Shown here: positions 1-8,701 of the stretch, piece by piece
Layout of the letters: every line of letters begins with the position of its first letter
How positions within the stretch are numbered: the stretch's first letter is position 1
From: Microbacterium sp. SY138
Lineage (GTDB): Bacteria; Actinomycetota; Actinomycetes; Actinomycetales; Microbacteriaceae
DNA length: 64,000 nt
Direction: 5' to 3'
Assembly (NCBI RefSeq): GCF_039729145.1
Contig: NZ_CP155793.1
Span: forward strand, 2,356,001-2,420,000
Notes under the pieces: model-generated
What the model was told of the DNA's origin: nothing
The model's database searches: none
The model's input: the letters and a program-made list of their open reading frames with translations, nothing else
Translations under genes and position numbers: made by a program

Positions 1-169
1 CCACCGAACCGCGTTCCACCACCACCACCGGATCCGTGATCCCCGCCTCAGGGCTGACGACGCTCTCCGCGCGGTCGGGGAAGAACGCGATCTTGACGAG
101 TGCCGCGGCACACGCTCCGAAGACCACCACGAGAAGCAGGGGGAAGATCCAGCGACGCCAGACGATCAC
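1..169 (-). CDS. N-terminal fragment of a membrane-anchored protein, possibly an HlyD-type efflux adaptor (runs off window)
   Basis: Only the first 56 residues are in the window; the reading frame is open at base 1. It starts at a GTG with a GGAAAGG Shine-Dalgarno about 5 nt upstream. The fragment has a short basic N-terminus (VIVWRRW), one strongly hydrophobic helix (about residues 7-25), then an extracytoplasmic stretch ending in a valine-rich strand (DPVVVVERGSV). This is how periplasmic adaptor (HlyD/MacA-like) proteins usually begin, but the diagnostic biotinyl-lipoyl domain would lie outside. Seen: anchor topology. Inferred: adaptor identity, weak. Confidence 0.5.
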   Translation of the reverse strand, partial: MIVWRRWIFPLLLVVVFGACAAALVKIAFFPDRAESVVSPEAGITDPVVVVERGSV

Positions 170-269
170 GAGTGCCTTTCCGGCCGTGCCGCCCTGGCAC
201 GCCTGCGGTCAGCGTATCCAGACTTCGGATCCTCGCCGACGGCTGCGTCCGCGTGTCGACGCAACGCCG

Positions 270-476
270 TCAGGCGCGGAGGGCCTCGTGACGGACGACC
301 AGCCAGCCCGCGGGAACCGAGAGCCGGTCCGCATGCGGTGAGCACAGATCATGTGCCTGCGGGTCGTTCGCGGCGCCGAGCGGGCCGAGCGCCGCCATCT
401 GATCGCCGTAGTCGTAGGTGAGGGTGGCTACGGCTTCGCGCGCGCAGCCGACCTTCGAGCACAGTCGTCCGTCCAT
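270..476 (-). CDS. DUF3499 family protein
   Basis: A 68-residue protein starting MDGRLCSKVGCAREAVATL. It has an N-terminal CxxxxC pair (C6, C11) and a later CSPHAD segment (C45, H48), a pattern that could bind a metal ion. DUF3499 proteins are small, actinobacteria-specific and of unknown function; they commonly lie next to a metallopeptidase-fold gene, whiB2 and manA, as here. The start follows a TACGCT hexamer by 7 nt with no clear Shine-Dalgarno, so the mRNA is probably leaderless. It is divergent from the metallopeptidase-like gene at 555. Confidence 0.85.
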   Translation of the reverse strand: MDGRLCSKVGCAREAVATLTYDYGDQMAALGPLGAANDPQAHDLCSPHADRLSVPAGWLVVRHEALRA

Positions 477-483
477 CTCCGCC

Positions 484-489
484 AGCGTA
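484..489 (-). promoter_or_regulatory. Candidate leaderless -10 hexamer (TACGCT) for the DUF3499 gene
   Basis: TACGCT on the minus strand ends 7 nt before the ATG at 476. This spacing puts the transcription start at or next to the start codon. The same hexamer and spacing occur before rmlB. Confidence 0.5.
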
Positions 490-542
490 CGGCGCGCCCC
501 GGGTGAGCGCCGGATGCCGCGCCGAGTGATCCTCGCACCGCC

Positions 543-548
543 TAGACT
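543..548 (+). promoter_or_regulatory. Candidate leaderless -10 hexamer (TAGACT) for the metallopeptidase-like gene
   Basis: TAGACT ends 6 nt before the ATG at 555, with no Shine-Dalgarno between. The same hexamer precedes galE with near-identical spacing. Confidence 0.5.
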
Positions 549-554
549 TTCGTC

Positions 555-983
555 ATGCCCCGCCGTCGCACCGCTCATGCCTCCGCTGCCCCGCGGCGCG
601 GTGCACGGCACGGACGACACGGGCGTCTCGGCCGCAGCGAGGTCGTACGACCACCGCTGGCTCCGCTCGACGGCCGCCTCGACAGATTCGACCTCACCGT
701 CGGAACGGCCGTGGAGTTCCTCCGCGGGACATGGCCAGAGTTGCAGAACGTCCGGTTCGAGATCGGCGCGATCCCGGGTTTCGACGCCGGCGAAGAGGTG
801 CCGCGCTGGTACCTCGATCGCGACAATCGACGTATCGTCCTGTTCCGACTTCCCATCGAGCGGCTCCTGCCTCCGGGGCACGACGATGCCGCCCACAGAC
901 GCATGGCCATCGAGAGCGCGGTGTTCCGGGCCGCCGCGGAGTACGTCGGCCGTGAACCGTGGGATCTCGGTCACGAGCACTGA
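555..983 (+). CDS. Metallopeptidase-fold family protein (minimal zincin type) without a visible HExxH
   Basis: 142 residues: an Arg/Ala-rich N-terminal tail of about 40 residues, then a domain with the segment PRWYLDRDNRRIVLFRLPIE and a helix near the C-terminus (about 113-130). This matches the small actinobacterial metallopeptidase family found next to DUF3499 and whiB2. In active members the C-terminal helix carries HExxH; here the equivalent helix reads MAIESAVFRAAAEYVG, so zinc catalysis is doubtful. Neighbourhood supports the family call; function is unknown. It converges on the DUF5719 gene, 29 nt away. Confidence 0.75.
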   Translation: MPRRRTAHASAAPRRGARHGRHGRLGRSEVVRPPLAPLDGRLDRFDLTVGTAVEFLRGTWPELQNVRFEIGAIPGFDAGEEVPRWYLDRDNRRIVLFRLPIERLLPPGHDDAAHRRMAIESAVFRAAAEYVGREPWDLGHEH

Positions 984-1012
984 CACTCCGGCGGCCGGGG
1001 CCCCGCATTCCG

Positions 1013-2398
1013 TCAGGGATAGACCGTGATCGGCTTCTCTCCGCCGCTGCTCGCCTGCACCGGGAGCACTGCGAGCGCCCCGGGTGCCGTGAGGGTCACG
1101 GCCGCGTGCACGGGCGCCGTCGTCCGCATCCGGTACGTCGTCCGCCCCTCCACCGCGATCCCGCCGGTCTCCCCCGCGGGGATGACGACCTCCTGGGCCT
1201 GACCGCCGTCGACCGGCTCGAGTGTGACGGTCGCGTCCCGGTCCGAGGTGTTCGACACCTGCAGTCGTGCATCGGGACCGGAGGGCACGGCGAAGACCAC
1301 CTCGGCGTCGATCTCCGGCGCGGGGGTGACCCACGCGAAGTCCGAATCGAGACCGAAGCCGTCCTGCTGTCTGACCCCGGCGAGGAGCGGCACGTCGGAT
1401 TCGACCTCGACGGTGTACCGACCGGGCTCGAGGCCGGAGAGCGAGACCTGAGCGGGAAGATCCGCCTCGACGGGCACGGTGAACTCGTCTACAGGCACCG
1501 TGGCGCCCTCGGCCTGCACCCTCACCTGGACCCGAGCGTCGACGCCGGGGGCCAGCACCCGCAGAACGGCCATCTCCGCGTCATCGCCGTTGGCCGGGAA
1601 CGCCTGCACTCCGGTGAAGACGAGTCTCTGCTGGGGGCCCGCGACCGAGTCCTGGAGATCGATGCCCGCAGGATCGAGGACGCGCACGAGCGAGGACTGC
1701 AGGGCCGCTCTCACCGGAGCTCCCACCGCGCTCACCTTGACAACCGGCAGATCGTTGCCGGCGGCGAACGAGGTCAGAGGGAGCGCCGTCTGCGAGCGCG
1801 GAGGGACGATGACCGTCCGGGTGCTGCGGGCGGCTCCGTACACGGCGAGGGTCACCGTCGACGGGACCTCGGTCGCGTTGGTGAGGGTGATGATGTCTTC
1901 GGTGCCGGTGTCGATGCTCCCGCCCACGAGCCACGACTCCAGCCTCGGCACGCCGCAGGGCAGGGCAGCGTACCCCGCGAGGTCGTCCGCGGCGATCGTG
2001 ACGGACTCGGCACCGGCGATCAACGGTGCCGAACGCCCGTCGACCGGGCCGGTGAGCACCTGCGGTCCACCCGCATCGGGCAGATCGGGTACCTCAAGCG
2101 TCTCGGACGACGGTCTTCCGGCCGTGCCTCCGGACGTGAGGCTCGTCGGTGCCGCGGAGAGCATGTCCAGGGGGGCCGACGCGTCACGACCGAGAGCACG
2201 GAGATCGCCGTTGCAGACCAGCACGCTGTCGCCGGGCACGGGTGTGACCTCGACCTGCGCGGGGTCGTGCGCGACGGTCGGCCACGGCGCATGGATCGCC
2301 GTGGCGACACCGACGACGCAGGCGGCGATCACGGCCACGCCCGTGATGACACGGGCGCTGGTCGCGGCGACCCGGAAGGCGCGGTTCCCGTTGCTCAT
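1013..2398 (-). CDS. DUF5719 family membrane-anchored exported protein
   Basis: 461 residues. One transmembrane helix lies near residues 14-34 (TGVAVIAACVVGVATAI) after a basic start. The rest is a predicted extracytoplasmic, beta-rich region with many Val, Thr and Gly residues. DUF5719 proteins are typically encoded directly after a very large GT2 membrane protein in actinobacteria, as here: the start overlaps that gene's stop by 4 nt (ATGA), indicating translational coupling. A role together with the GT2 protein at the cell surface is likely, but the activity is unknown. Confidence 0.85.
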   Translation of the reverse strand: MSNGNRAFRVAATSARVITGVAVIAACVVGVATAIHAPWPTVAHDPAQVEVTPVPGDSVLVCNGDLRALGRDASAPLDMLSAAPTSLTSGGTAGRPSSETLEVPDLPDAGGPQVLTGPVDGRSAPLIAGAESVTIAADDLAGYAALPCGVPRLESWLVGGSIDTGTEDIITLTNATEVPSTVTLAVYGAARSTRTVIVPPRSQTALPLTSFAAGNDLPVVKVSAVGAPVRAALQSSLVRVLDPAGIDLQDSVAGPQQRLVFTGVQAFPANGDDAEMAVLRVLAPGVDARVQVRVQAEGATVPVDEFTVPVEADLPAQVSLSGLEPGRYTVEVESDVPLLAGVRQQDGFGLDSDFAWVTPAPEIDAEVVFAVPSGPDARLQVSNTSDRDATVTLEPVDGGQAQEVVIPAGETGGIAVEGRTTYRMRTTAPVHAAVTLTAPGALAVLPVQASSGGEKPITVYP

Positions 2399-5300
2399 CG
2401 GTCCTCCTCCATCGGCTTCGCGTGTTCGTCGTGGGGGCTCGCCGAAGCGCCGTCCGCCGACCCACCGTCCGCTGTCGCCTCGCTCACCGTCGCGTCGCCC
2501 ACCGTCGCGTCGCCCGCTGTCGCGTCGCCCACTGTCACCTCGTCCACCGGCCCAGCGGCGTCATCGATCACCGGATCAGCGATCGGCGCCAGTGCCTCGT
2601 CATTCAGGGCGGGCGCGTCCTGGGGGTCCTCGATCACCCCGACGGGCGCTTCATCGAGGGAATCCCTGTCCTCCGCGTGCCGAGGCAGCACGATCGGCTC
2701 CTCAGGCACGCGACCGACGATGCGCGACTGGGCGCGAGCCGCACGACGCGACGCACGGGTCGGGATGGACAGCAGGAGGGCCGCGAAGACTGCGAGCAGC
2801 TGCACGGTGATCACGAGGCGAGCAGTGCCCTGCTGGGCGGATGTCAGCGGTGGCTGTTCGGCGGCGTCGGCATCGAGACGCCAGAGCACGCCGCGATCGG
2901 TGGTGCCCGCGTGCACGAGGCCGGCACGCTGATCGATCGAGGCGACCGCCGCGGTACGAAGCGCCCGCGCCTTGTCCCCTTCACCAGGAACCTCAGCGAC
3001 CAGGACGTAGCTGATCCCTTCGGCGGCCAATGCTCCGGGCGCATCGAAGTCGCGGGCCGAGAGGAGATCCACGGCCAGGGCGGAGATGTCGGCTCCCTGC
3101 GGCTCGACCGCGGTGGAGATCATCGTCGACTGCGACCCCAGCGTCTCGCTGGCTCCCCAGGCCACTTCTGCGGCCAGTCCTCCGTCGTTCTGCGGGGTGA
3201 GCACGAGGGTCGCGATCGGCCGATCCCCTGCGGCCTGTGCAGCCACATACGAGGGCAGCGTCGACTCAGGACCGTTCGTGAGCACCGAGCGCCCCATGTG
3301 CAGCGCGCTGAGCGCCGGGATCGCGCAGACCGCCAGTGTCACCGCCGCGGCGACGGCCGCGAAGATCCGCAGACGCGGAAGCGTGAGCGCGGTGTCGAGC
3401 GTCACGAGGGCAGCCCCTACGACACCGATCCACGCCAGGCTGAGTCCGGTACCCGGCCAGATCGCCACCGGCGTCCCCTGCGCGAAGCTCACCGTGACCC
3501 CGACCGCGAGGAACGCCGTGGCGAGCCCGGACAGGGCGACCACGAGCAGGGTGATCCCCGCGCGCCAGCGTGGAGCGACCGCCGCACCGAGCGCCAGCAC
3601 GGCGAGAGGTGCGCACAGGAGTGGCGCCCACACGGCGATGGGTGCGGGCAGAAGCGCCATCCAGCCGCCCAGCTCCGATGTCGGGAAGCCACCGGCGATC
3701 GCGAGGCGTCCGGCGGCGTCAGCGGCGGCCTGGGGGCCCGCCCAGATGAGTCCGGGGTCGCCGAGGATCCCCAGAGGCGTGCCGTGAGCGAGCTGCCAGA
3801 TCACCAGTGGTGCGAACAGGGCGATCGTCGGCACCGGCAGCCAGAGCAGTCGCCCCGCGCCACGGAACTGCGCCGTTCCCAGCACGATGCCCAGGGCGAC
3901 AATCCAGAGCAGCGCAAGGGCGGGTGCCAGCGACGGTGCGCAGGCGAGCACGGCGGCGAGGAGCAGCGACGCGCTCCCGGCGGCGCCCCATGACCGATGG
4001 GCGACCACAGCGCTGTGGAAGAGCCAAGGAAGCAGGAGATGGACGAGCACCGCGGCCGGACGTCCGTCGACCAGGGCGGTGAGGAACGTGGGCGCGAGCG
4101 CCCACGCGATGCCGGCGAAGATCCGGAGCCCTCCGCGATCGGTCACTCGCGTGGCGGCGAACCACCCTCCCAGAACTGCGAGCGGGAGGGCGAGGATCCA
4201 CAACAGCACCATGGCGAAGGAAGGACCGGCAGGCCAGAGCGTCCCGAGTACCGCGACCACGGAGGCGAAGGGGTCGGCAGGGCCGACGAGGCCGAGGGCG
4301 ACGTCGCGGGTTCCCCACGCCGCATCGCTCCAGAGCGCGGCGATGGTCTGACGGAGCGGCAGCAGTCCCCCGCCCCCGAGCGTCGGCCAGGCGAGCAGGC
4401 TCGTGAAGGACGCGATGCTGACGACCAGGGCCGCGAGTACGGCCCAGGCCCCACCACCGGAGAAGAAACGCAGTTCGCTGACCGCACCTCCCTCGCTTCC
4501 GTGCCCGTCATCCAGACGCCGTCGCAGCTCGGAGGACGTCACGCGCAACGGAGCGATGCCGGCCCAGGCGGAAGTGCGGAAGGCGCGGATGCCGGCGCGG
4601 GAACGTGCGACCGCACCGAATCGGAACATGGCCGTGAGGGCAGCCCCCCATTCGGGGAAAACAGCCTCGGGCCGCTTGCCGACGAGGTCGGTGATGGAGC
4701 GCCACAGCGCGAGAGGAAGCAGGCTGAGCCAGTGCAGCGGCACGGCCGCGGCCGGCGCGTACGCCAGCCGTCGGTGCAGCTGGGCCAGGCGGGTCACGTA
4801 GGCGCGGCGCGATCGACCCGGCGGAAGCGCAGCAGGACCGCCCGATGATGCTGAGACCCGCGCACTCGGCGCGAGGACGACACGGCCACCGCCGAGGCGT
4901 GCACGGACCCCGAGGTCGAGTCCCTCATCGGCCCCCGCGAGGGCCGGATCGGGTCGCAGGGCATCGCGCACCTCGCCACGGATGAGCATCCCCCGCACAT
5001 CGGCGCCGAGAGCATCGTCGGAACGGTCGTGCTGACCCTGATCGAGCTCTCCCGCCGCGAGTTCGACGGAGCGGCCCCACGCGGTCATGCTGACGCCGAG
5101 CGAGACGATCTCGCGCTCGTTGTCCGTGGCGACGAGCTTGGGGGCGACGATGGCGGCGGACGGCGAGCGCTCCAGCGTGCCGCTCAGACGCTCCAGCGCC
5201 CGAGGGTGCGGCGTCGTGTCCTGTGCCAGCAGCCAGACCGCAGACCCCTCGGGCACTCGAGGTCGGGCGAGCTCCACCGCCTCGGCGAAGGACGTCGAGG

Positions 5301-5499
5301 CACGCGCCTCGATGATCCCTTCGACGGTGCCCGCCACGACGTCGCTCTCGCGCACGGACGACGCATCGCCGCATACGACGAGGGTCACCGCCGCCGCGGG
5401 GGTGGTCTGCGTGCGAAGGGCGTCGAGAGTGCGGAGGAGTTGCGCTCGGGAAGAGGATCCAGTGCGCGCGACGATGATGGCGTGAACTCGGGCTGGCAT
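2395..5499 (-). CDS. Very large family 2 glycosyltransferase with C-terminal polytopic membrane region
   Basis: 1034 residues. Residues 1 to about 220 form a GT-A domain (MPARVHAIIVARTGSSSRAQ start, VWLLAQDTTPHPRAL in the position of the DXD-type loop). After a linker, roughly residues 350-720 hold about a dozen hydrophobic helices, then an extracytoplasmic domain, a further helix near 880, and an acidic low-complexity tail with pentapeptide repeats (VGDAT/VSEAT). It would transfer a sugar during envelope glycan assembly, acceptor unknown. First gene of an operon with DUF5719. A TAGGCT hexamer (5509-5514, minus) ends 9 nt before the ATG, so the leader is very short. Confidence 0.85.
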   Translation of the reverse strand: MPARVHAIIVARTGSSSRAQLLRTLDALRTQTTPAAAVTLVVCGDASSVRESDVVAGTVEGIIEARASTSFAEAVELARPRVPEGSAVWLLAQDTTPHPRALERLSGTLERSPSAAIVAPKLVATDNEREIVSLGVSMTAWGRSVELAAGELDQGQHDRSDDALGADVRGMLIRGEVRDALRPDPALAGADEGLDLGVRARLGGGRVVLAPSARVSASSGGPAALPPGRSRRAYVTRLAQLHRRLAYAPAAAVPLHWLSLLPLALWRSITDLVGKRPEAVFPEWGAALTAMFRFGAVARSRAGIRAFRTSAWAGIAPLRVTSSELRRRLDDGHGSEGGAVSELRFFSGGGAWAVLAALVVSIASFTSLLAWPTLGGGGLLPLRQTIAALWSDAAWGTRDVALGLVGPADPFASVVAVLGTLWPAGPSFAMVLLWILALPLAVLGGWFAATRVTDRGGLRIFAGIAWALAPTFLTALVDGRPAAVLVHLLLPWLFHSAVVAHRSWGAAGSASLLLAAVLACAPSLAPALALLWIVALGIVLGTAQFRGAGRLLWLPVPTIALFAPLVIWQLAHGTPLGILGDPGLIWAGPQAAADAAGRLAIAGGFPTSELGGWMALLPAPIAVWAPLLCAPLAVLALGAAVAPRWRAGITLLVVALSGLATAFLAVGVTVSFAQGTPVAIWPGTGLSLAWIGVVGAALVTLDTALTLPRLRIFAAVAAAVTLAVCAIPALSALHMGRSVLTNGPESTLPSYVAAQAAGDRPIATLVLTPQNDGGLAAEVAWGASETLGSQSTMISTAVEPQGADISALAVDLLSARDFDAPGALAAEGISYVLVAEVPGEGDKARALRTAAVASIDQRAGLVHAGTTDRGVLWRLDADAAEQPPLTSAQQGTARLVITVQLLAVFAALLLSIPTRASRRAARAQSRIVGRVPEEPIVLPRHAEDRDSLDEAPVGVIEDPQDAPALNDEALAPIADPVIDDAAGPVDEVTVGDATAGDATVGDATVSEATADGGSADGASASPHDEHAKPMEEDR
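2471..2545. repeat. Five 15-bp tandem repeats encoding a pentapeptide tail
   Basis: Five consecutive 15-bp units (consensus accgtcgcgtcgccc on the + strand) lie in the C-terminal coding region of the large GT2 gene and encode VGDAT-like pentapeptides. Two units are identical. Being in frame, copy-number change would alter only tail length. Confidence 0.8.
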
Positions 5500-5601
5500 G
5501 ACGTCGTCAGCCTATGCGCGCGAGGGGCGACGTCGACGCACCGGATACGGCGCGCCCGCGAAGCCGGTGGCATCGTCGCTCTCGCGCCGATGCGGGTCCG
5601 T

Positions 5602-5922
5602 TCAGCTCGCGCGGCGCTTGAGCTTCCGGCGCTCGCGCTCGGACAGGCCACCCCAGATGCCGAACCGCTCATCGTTGTTGAGAGCGTATTCCAGGCACTC
5701 CCCGCGGACGTCGCACGACGTGCAGATCCGCTTGGCGTCCCTCGTCGATCCACCCTTCTCGGGGAAGAACGCCTCCGGGTCGGTCTGCGAGCAGAGAGCG
5801 TCGCTCTGCCAGGCGAGAGCGTTGTCGTCATCGCCGGCATCGGTGCGTCGAACCCCGGGAACACCGAGGTTGATCGGATCGACGAACCAGTTCTCCGGTA
5901 CGTCTGAACGGTAACCCGTCAT
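5602..5922 (-). CDS. whiB2: WhiB-family iron-sulfur transcription factor (WhiB2-like)
   Basis: 106 residues from the chosen ATG, which has GGAG 6 nt upstream; an in-frame start 15 codons further upstream is possible but lacks this. The four cysteines of a Wbl [4Fe-4S] cluster are present: one in ALCSQTD, a pair in RICTSCDVRGEC, and the last C of that segment. They are followed by the G[IV]WGG turn (FGIWGGLSERERRKLKRR) and a basic DNA-binding tail. WhiB2/WhmD-type proteins control septation and division genes. Placement beside manA, DUF3499 and the metallopeptidase gene matches the actinobacterial whiB2 locus. A good -35/-10 pair lies upstream. Confidence 0.88.
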   Translation of the reverse strand: MTGYRSDVPENWFVDPINLGVPGVRRTDAGDDDNALAWQSDALCSQTDPEAFFPEKGGSTRDAKRICTSCDVRGECLEYALNNDERFGIWGGLSERERRKLKRRAS

Positions 5923-5972
5923 CTCGATCTCCAACCCTGTCTCCGCCCCCCGGCGGGCCGTGCGCATGACTA

Positions 5973-6001
5973 ATTACACCCGTGTCATTCGCTCCGGTCA
6001 A
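5973..6001 (-). promoter_or_regulatory. Sigma-70-type promoter of the whiB2-like gene
   Basis: On the minus strand TTGACC (5996-6001) and TGTAAT (5973-5978) are separated by exactly 17 nt. The predicted start would give a leader of about 45 nt with the GGAG Shine-Dalgarno. It is the best -35/-10 pair I found in the window. Confidence 0.7.
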
Positions 6002-6086
6002 GTCGCGGATCGTAAACCCTCAAGCGACTCTTGAAGGTTCATGGACCATCACCGGCGTGTCGGGATGCGGTGATCGGCCGCGGGGA

Positions 6087-7217
6087 TCATCGCCCTGGAC
6101 CAGCGATGAAGACCTCGCCCACGCCCGAGAGCGTGACGGTCGCCTCGTCCGCGTCGGCGAAGGCGACCGTGCCGACCGCGAGCACGAGTTCGTCCCCGGA
6201 GGCCGAAGAGACGGTGACGTCTCCCGCGGTGGCGAGCACCATCGTCGGCCCGGAGACGTCGAGGGTGAGGACGGCTCCGTCGACCACGACGCGCTCGAGG
6301 GCGAAGTCGGATACCGGAACGGGATACGGCGTGACCGGCCCCGCGCTCTCTGCGCGCAGCACCGGCACCTCCCCGGGAGTGGTGTCGAGGATGGCCAGGA
6401 GCTCGGGCACATCGATGCGCTTCGGCGTGAGGCCCCCGCGGAGCACGTTGTCGCTCGCGGCCATGATCTCGACGCCGAGCCCGGAGAGATAGGCGTGCAG
6501 CAGACCGGCGCGCAGGAACACGCCTTCTCCACGCGCGAGCACCACATGGTTCATGAGCAGCGCCACGACGACCCCCGGGTCCCCCGGGTACGTCTCCGCG
6601 ACGTCGGCGATGGCGCGGAGCGTCGTGCTCCACTCCCCCGCCTCGCCCCGAGCCGCGGCCGTGACGATCGCGCCGATGATCTCGTCGACCTCGTCGTCCG
6701 CCTCACCGCCGAGCAGCCAGGCGATCACGTCGCGGAGGGCGTCGCCCTCGGCGCGCAGACGTGCGCGCAGCTGTCGGACCCCACGGCTGTCATCGAGCGC
6801 CTCGAGCAGAGAGAGCGTGTCGGGGACGGGACGCAGTCCGCTCAGCGACTCGAACCGATCGCTGAGCGCCACCAGGAGTTCGGGTTTGTGGTTGTCATCC
6901 CGATAGTTGCGCTGCGGGTCGTCGGCGTCGAGACCGCTCTCCCGCGCCCACCCCGCGCGCGCCTGCTCGATCGTCGGATGCACCTGGATCGAGAGCGGGC
7001 GTCCCGCCGCGAGCAGCTTGAGGAGGTAGGGAAGCGTGCCTCCCGTGACCTGATCGAGTGTGCCACCACCGGCGACGTCGGCGGGGTCACCGGGGTGATC
7101 GCCGAACCAGACCTCCGCCTCCGGAGCGCCGGTCGGTGTGCGTCCCTCGAGTCCGGCGAGGAGGGAGTCCGATCCCCAGGCGTAATCACGGGGCGTGTTG
7201 GTGAGGCTCAGCAGCAT
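6087..7217 (-). CDS. manA: Mannose-6-phosphate isomerase, class I
   Basis: 376 residues, normal length for type I phosphomannose isomerase, which interconverts fructose-6-phosphate and mannose-6-phosphate using zinc and so feeds GDP-mannose synthesis. Metal and active-site segments are visible: PLSIQVHPT, DDNHKPELLVAL, and the C-terminal cupin segment with FLRAGLLHAYLSG and SDNVLRGGLTPK. It is divergent from the O-antigen-ligase-like gene. A TACGCT hexamer ends 6 nt before the ATG, suggesting a leaderless mRNA. Confidence 0.95.
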   Translation of the reverse strand: MLLSLTNTPRDYAWGSDSLLAGLEGRTPTGAPEAEVWFGDHPGDPADVAGGGTLDQVTGGTLPYLLKLLAAGRPLSIQVHPTIEQARAGWARESGLDADDPQRNYRDDNHKPELLVALSDRFESLSGLRPVPDTLSLLEALDDSRGVRQLRARLRAEGDALRDVIAWLLGGEADDEVDEIIGAIVTAAARGEAGEWSTTLRAIADVAETYPGDPGVVVALLMNHVVLARGEGVFLRAGLLHAYLSGLGVEIMAASDNVLRGGLTPKRIDVPELLAILDTTPGEVPVLRAESAGPVTPYPVPVSDFALERVVVDGAVLTLDVSGPTMVLATAGDVTVSSASGDELVLAVGTVAFADADEATVTLSGVGEVFIAGPGR

Positions 7218-7223
7218 GCCACC

Positions 7224-7229
7224 AGCGTA
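7224..7229 (-). promoter_or_regulatory. Candidate leaderless -10 hexamer (TACGCT) for manA
   Basis: TACGCT on the minus strand ends 6 nt before the manA start at 7217. Confidence 0.5.
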
Positions 7230-7272
7230 GAGCCGCGTCGCCGCGTTCAGCGACGTCGGGAGCGCGGGGCGG

Positions 7273-7278
7273 TAGCCT
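7273..7278 (+). promoter_or_regulatory. Candidate leaderless -10 hexamer (TAGCCT) for the first O-antigen-ligase gene
   Basis: TAGCCT ends 7 nt before the ATG at 7286; there is no Shine-Dalgarno. It lies 44 nt from the manA hexamer, making a compact divergent promoter. Confidence 0.5.
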
Positions 7279-7285
7279 GAACGCG

Positions 7286-8701
7286 ATGGCCCAGTACACG
7301 AAGCATCCGGTGTCTGCCCCGCCCACCGCGCCGGAGCGCGAGTCGACGGGGCATCTCCTGCTGCGCGGGTATGCGATCATCGTGCTATTCGTCACCTTCG
7401 CCCACTCTGCCGTCTACAACCTGCTCGGGCCGGAGGGCGCCGCGATCACGCTCGCCGTCTTCACGCTGGCGACGCTCGGCATCGGCGTCACGATGCTCGC
7501 CCGCAATCGCCCGCAGCCTTTCCGCTGGCGTCGCCTGCCCTGGACCGCGCTCGGCTACACGACCCTCGCGCTCGTATCCGTGGCCTGGTCGCAGTGGCGC
7601 GGGCCGACGCTCATCACCTGGGTCCTGCTCGCGTCCGTCACGGTCAACGCTCTCTTCATCGCCCACGTGCTCACCTGGCATGAGATCGTCCGCGCTCTCT
7701 CCTCCGCGTTCAAGTGGATCCTCGGCCTCTCCCTGGCGATCGAGCTCTGGGTCTCTCTGGTGCTTCATGGACCGCTGCTGCCGAACTTCCTCGAACTCCC
7801 GGACGGAAAGATCGATCCGCAGTGGTACTGGGTGCGCGACAACCTGTTCGACGGGGGCAGGATCCAGGGCATCGTCGGAAACGCGAATCTCCTGGCGATC
7901 ATCTCGCTCTTCGCGATCATCACATTCGGAGTGCTGTTCGCCGCCAGAGCGCGGTGGCGCACGACGCTCGCCCTGTGGATGCTCCTCGCGGCGTACTTCC
8001 TGTTCCGTACGGCATCGGCCACCGCGATGGTGTGCGCAGCCGCCGTCGCGGTGGTCCTCGTCGTCGCACTCCTGATGCGCCGCGCCCGCACCCCCGGCGC
8101 ACGCACGCGCATCTACATCGTGGCCATCGGCGGCGCGGCGATCGCGGCCCTGGGCGTCTGGCTGCTGCGCGAGCCGCTGCTCGGTCTCCTCGGCCGCAGC
8201 GCCGATCTGACCGGCCGTTCGGACAAGATCTGGACCAAGGTGCTGCAGCGCGCCGTCGAGCACCCGATCTTCGGCAACGGCTTCTCGAGCCCCTGGATCC
8301 CGACGGACCCCGCTTTCGACGAGTGGATCACCGACCACGGCATCACCGTGTTCCACGCGCACAACATGTGGTTGGACGTCCTGCTCCAGCTCGGTGTCGT
8401 CGGCGTTGTGCTCATGGCGGTCGCGTACGGCACGCTGCTGTGGCGCTCCTGGTTCTTCGCCGTCGACCGTCCCCGCTGGGATCTCGACGGCGCACGACCG
8501 TTCTCCCCGCTGACCCTGCTTCCCAGCCTGTTCACGGTGGTGCTGCTGGTGCAGGGCTTCTCCGAGTCCACCCCGATCATGCTGTGGGGGTGGATGCTCC
8601 TGGTGCTCCTGTCGTTCAAGCTCAAGTCGGTGCCGCTGGTCGGCGTCGGCGAGCGCGACCTCCTGTTCGAACGCGGCGCTCGGCAGCGGCGGGTGCCGTG
8701 A
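7286..8701 (+). CDS. O-antigen ligase / polymerase family (Wzy_C-type) membrane protein
   Basis: 471 residues with roughly 11-12 hydrophobic segments. A large extracytoplasmic loop (about residues 295-360) contains ILQRAVEHPIFGNGF-like and TVFHAHNMWLDVLLQLG segments; the H-x-H-N-x-x-L motif is characteristic of O-antigen ligase / Wzy_C (PF04932) proteins. Such proteins polymerise or transfer lipid-linked glycans outside the membrane. The next gene is a paralogue whose GTG overlaps this stop codon. Substrate cannot be told from sequence. Confidence 0.85.
   Translation: MAQYTKHPVSAPPTAPERESTGHLLLRGYAIIVLFVTFAHSAVYNLLGPEGAAITLAVFTLATLGIGVTMLARNRPQPFRWRRLPWTALGYTTLALVSVAWSQWRGPTLITWVLLASVTVNALFIAHVLTWHEIVRALSSAFKWILGLSLAIELWVSLVLHGPLLPNFLELPDGKIDPQWYWVRDNLFDGGRIQGIVGNANLLAIISLFAIITFGVLFAARARWRTTLALWMLLAAYFLFRTASATAMVCAAAVAVVLVVALLMRRARTPGARTRIYIVAIGGAAIAALGVWLLREPLLGLLGRSADLTGRSDKIWTKVLQRAVEHPIFGNGFSSPWIPTDPAFDEWITDHGITVFHAHNMWLDVLLQLGVVGVVLMAVAYGTLLWRSWFFAVDRPRWDLDGARPFSPLTLLPSLFTVVLLVQGFSESTPIMLWGWMLLVLLSFKLKSVPLVGVGERDLLFERGARQRRVP

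Noticed and set aside
2422..3993. 523-residue + strand open frame antisense to the large GT2
   Set aside because: Low-complexity Arg/Gly-rich shadow; the minus frame has the GT2 and membrane helices.
5923..5967. Longer N-terminus for the WhiB protein
   Set aside because: The ATG at 5922 has a well-placed GGAG; the 15 upstream residues lack a Shine-Dalgarno and resemble no Wbl N-terminus.
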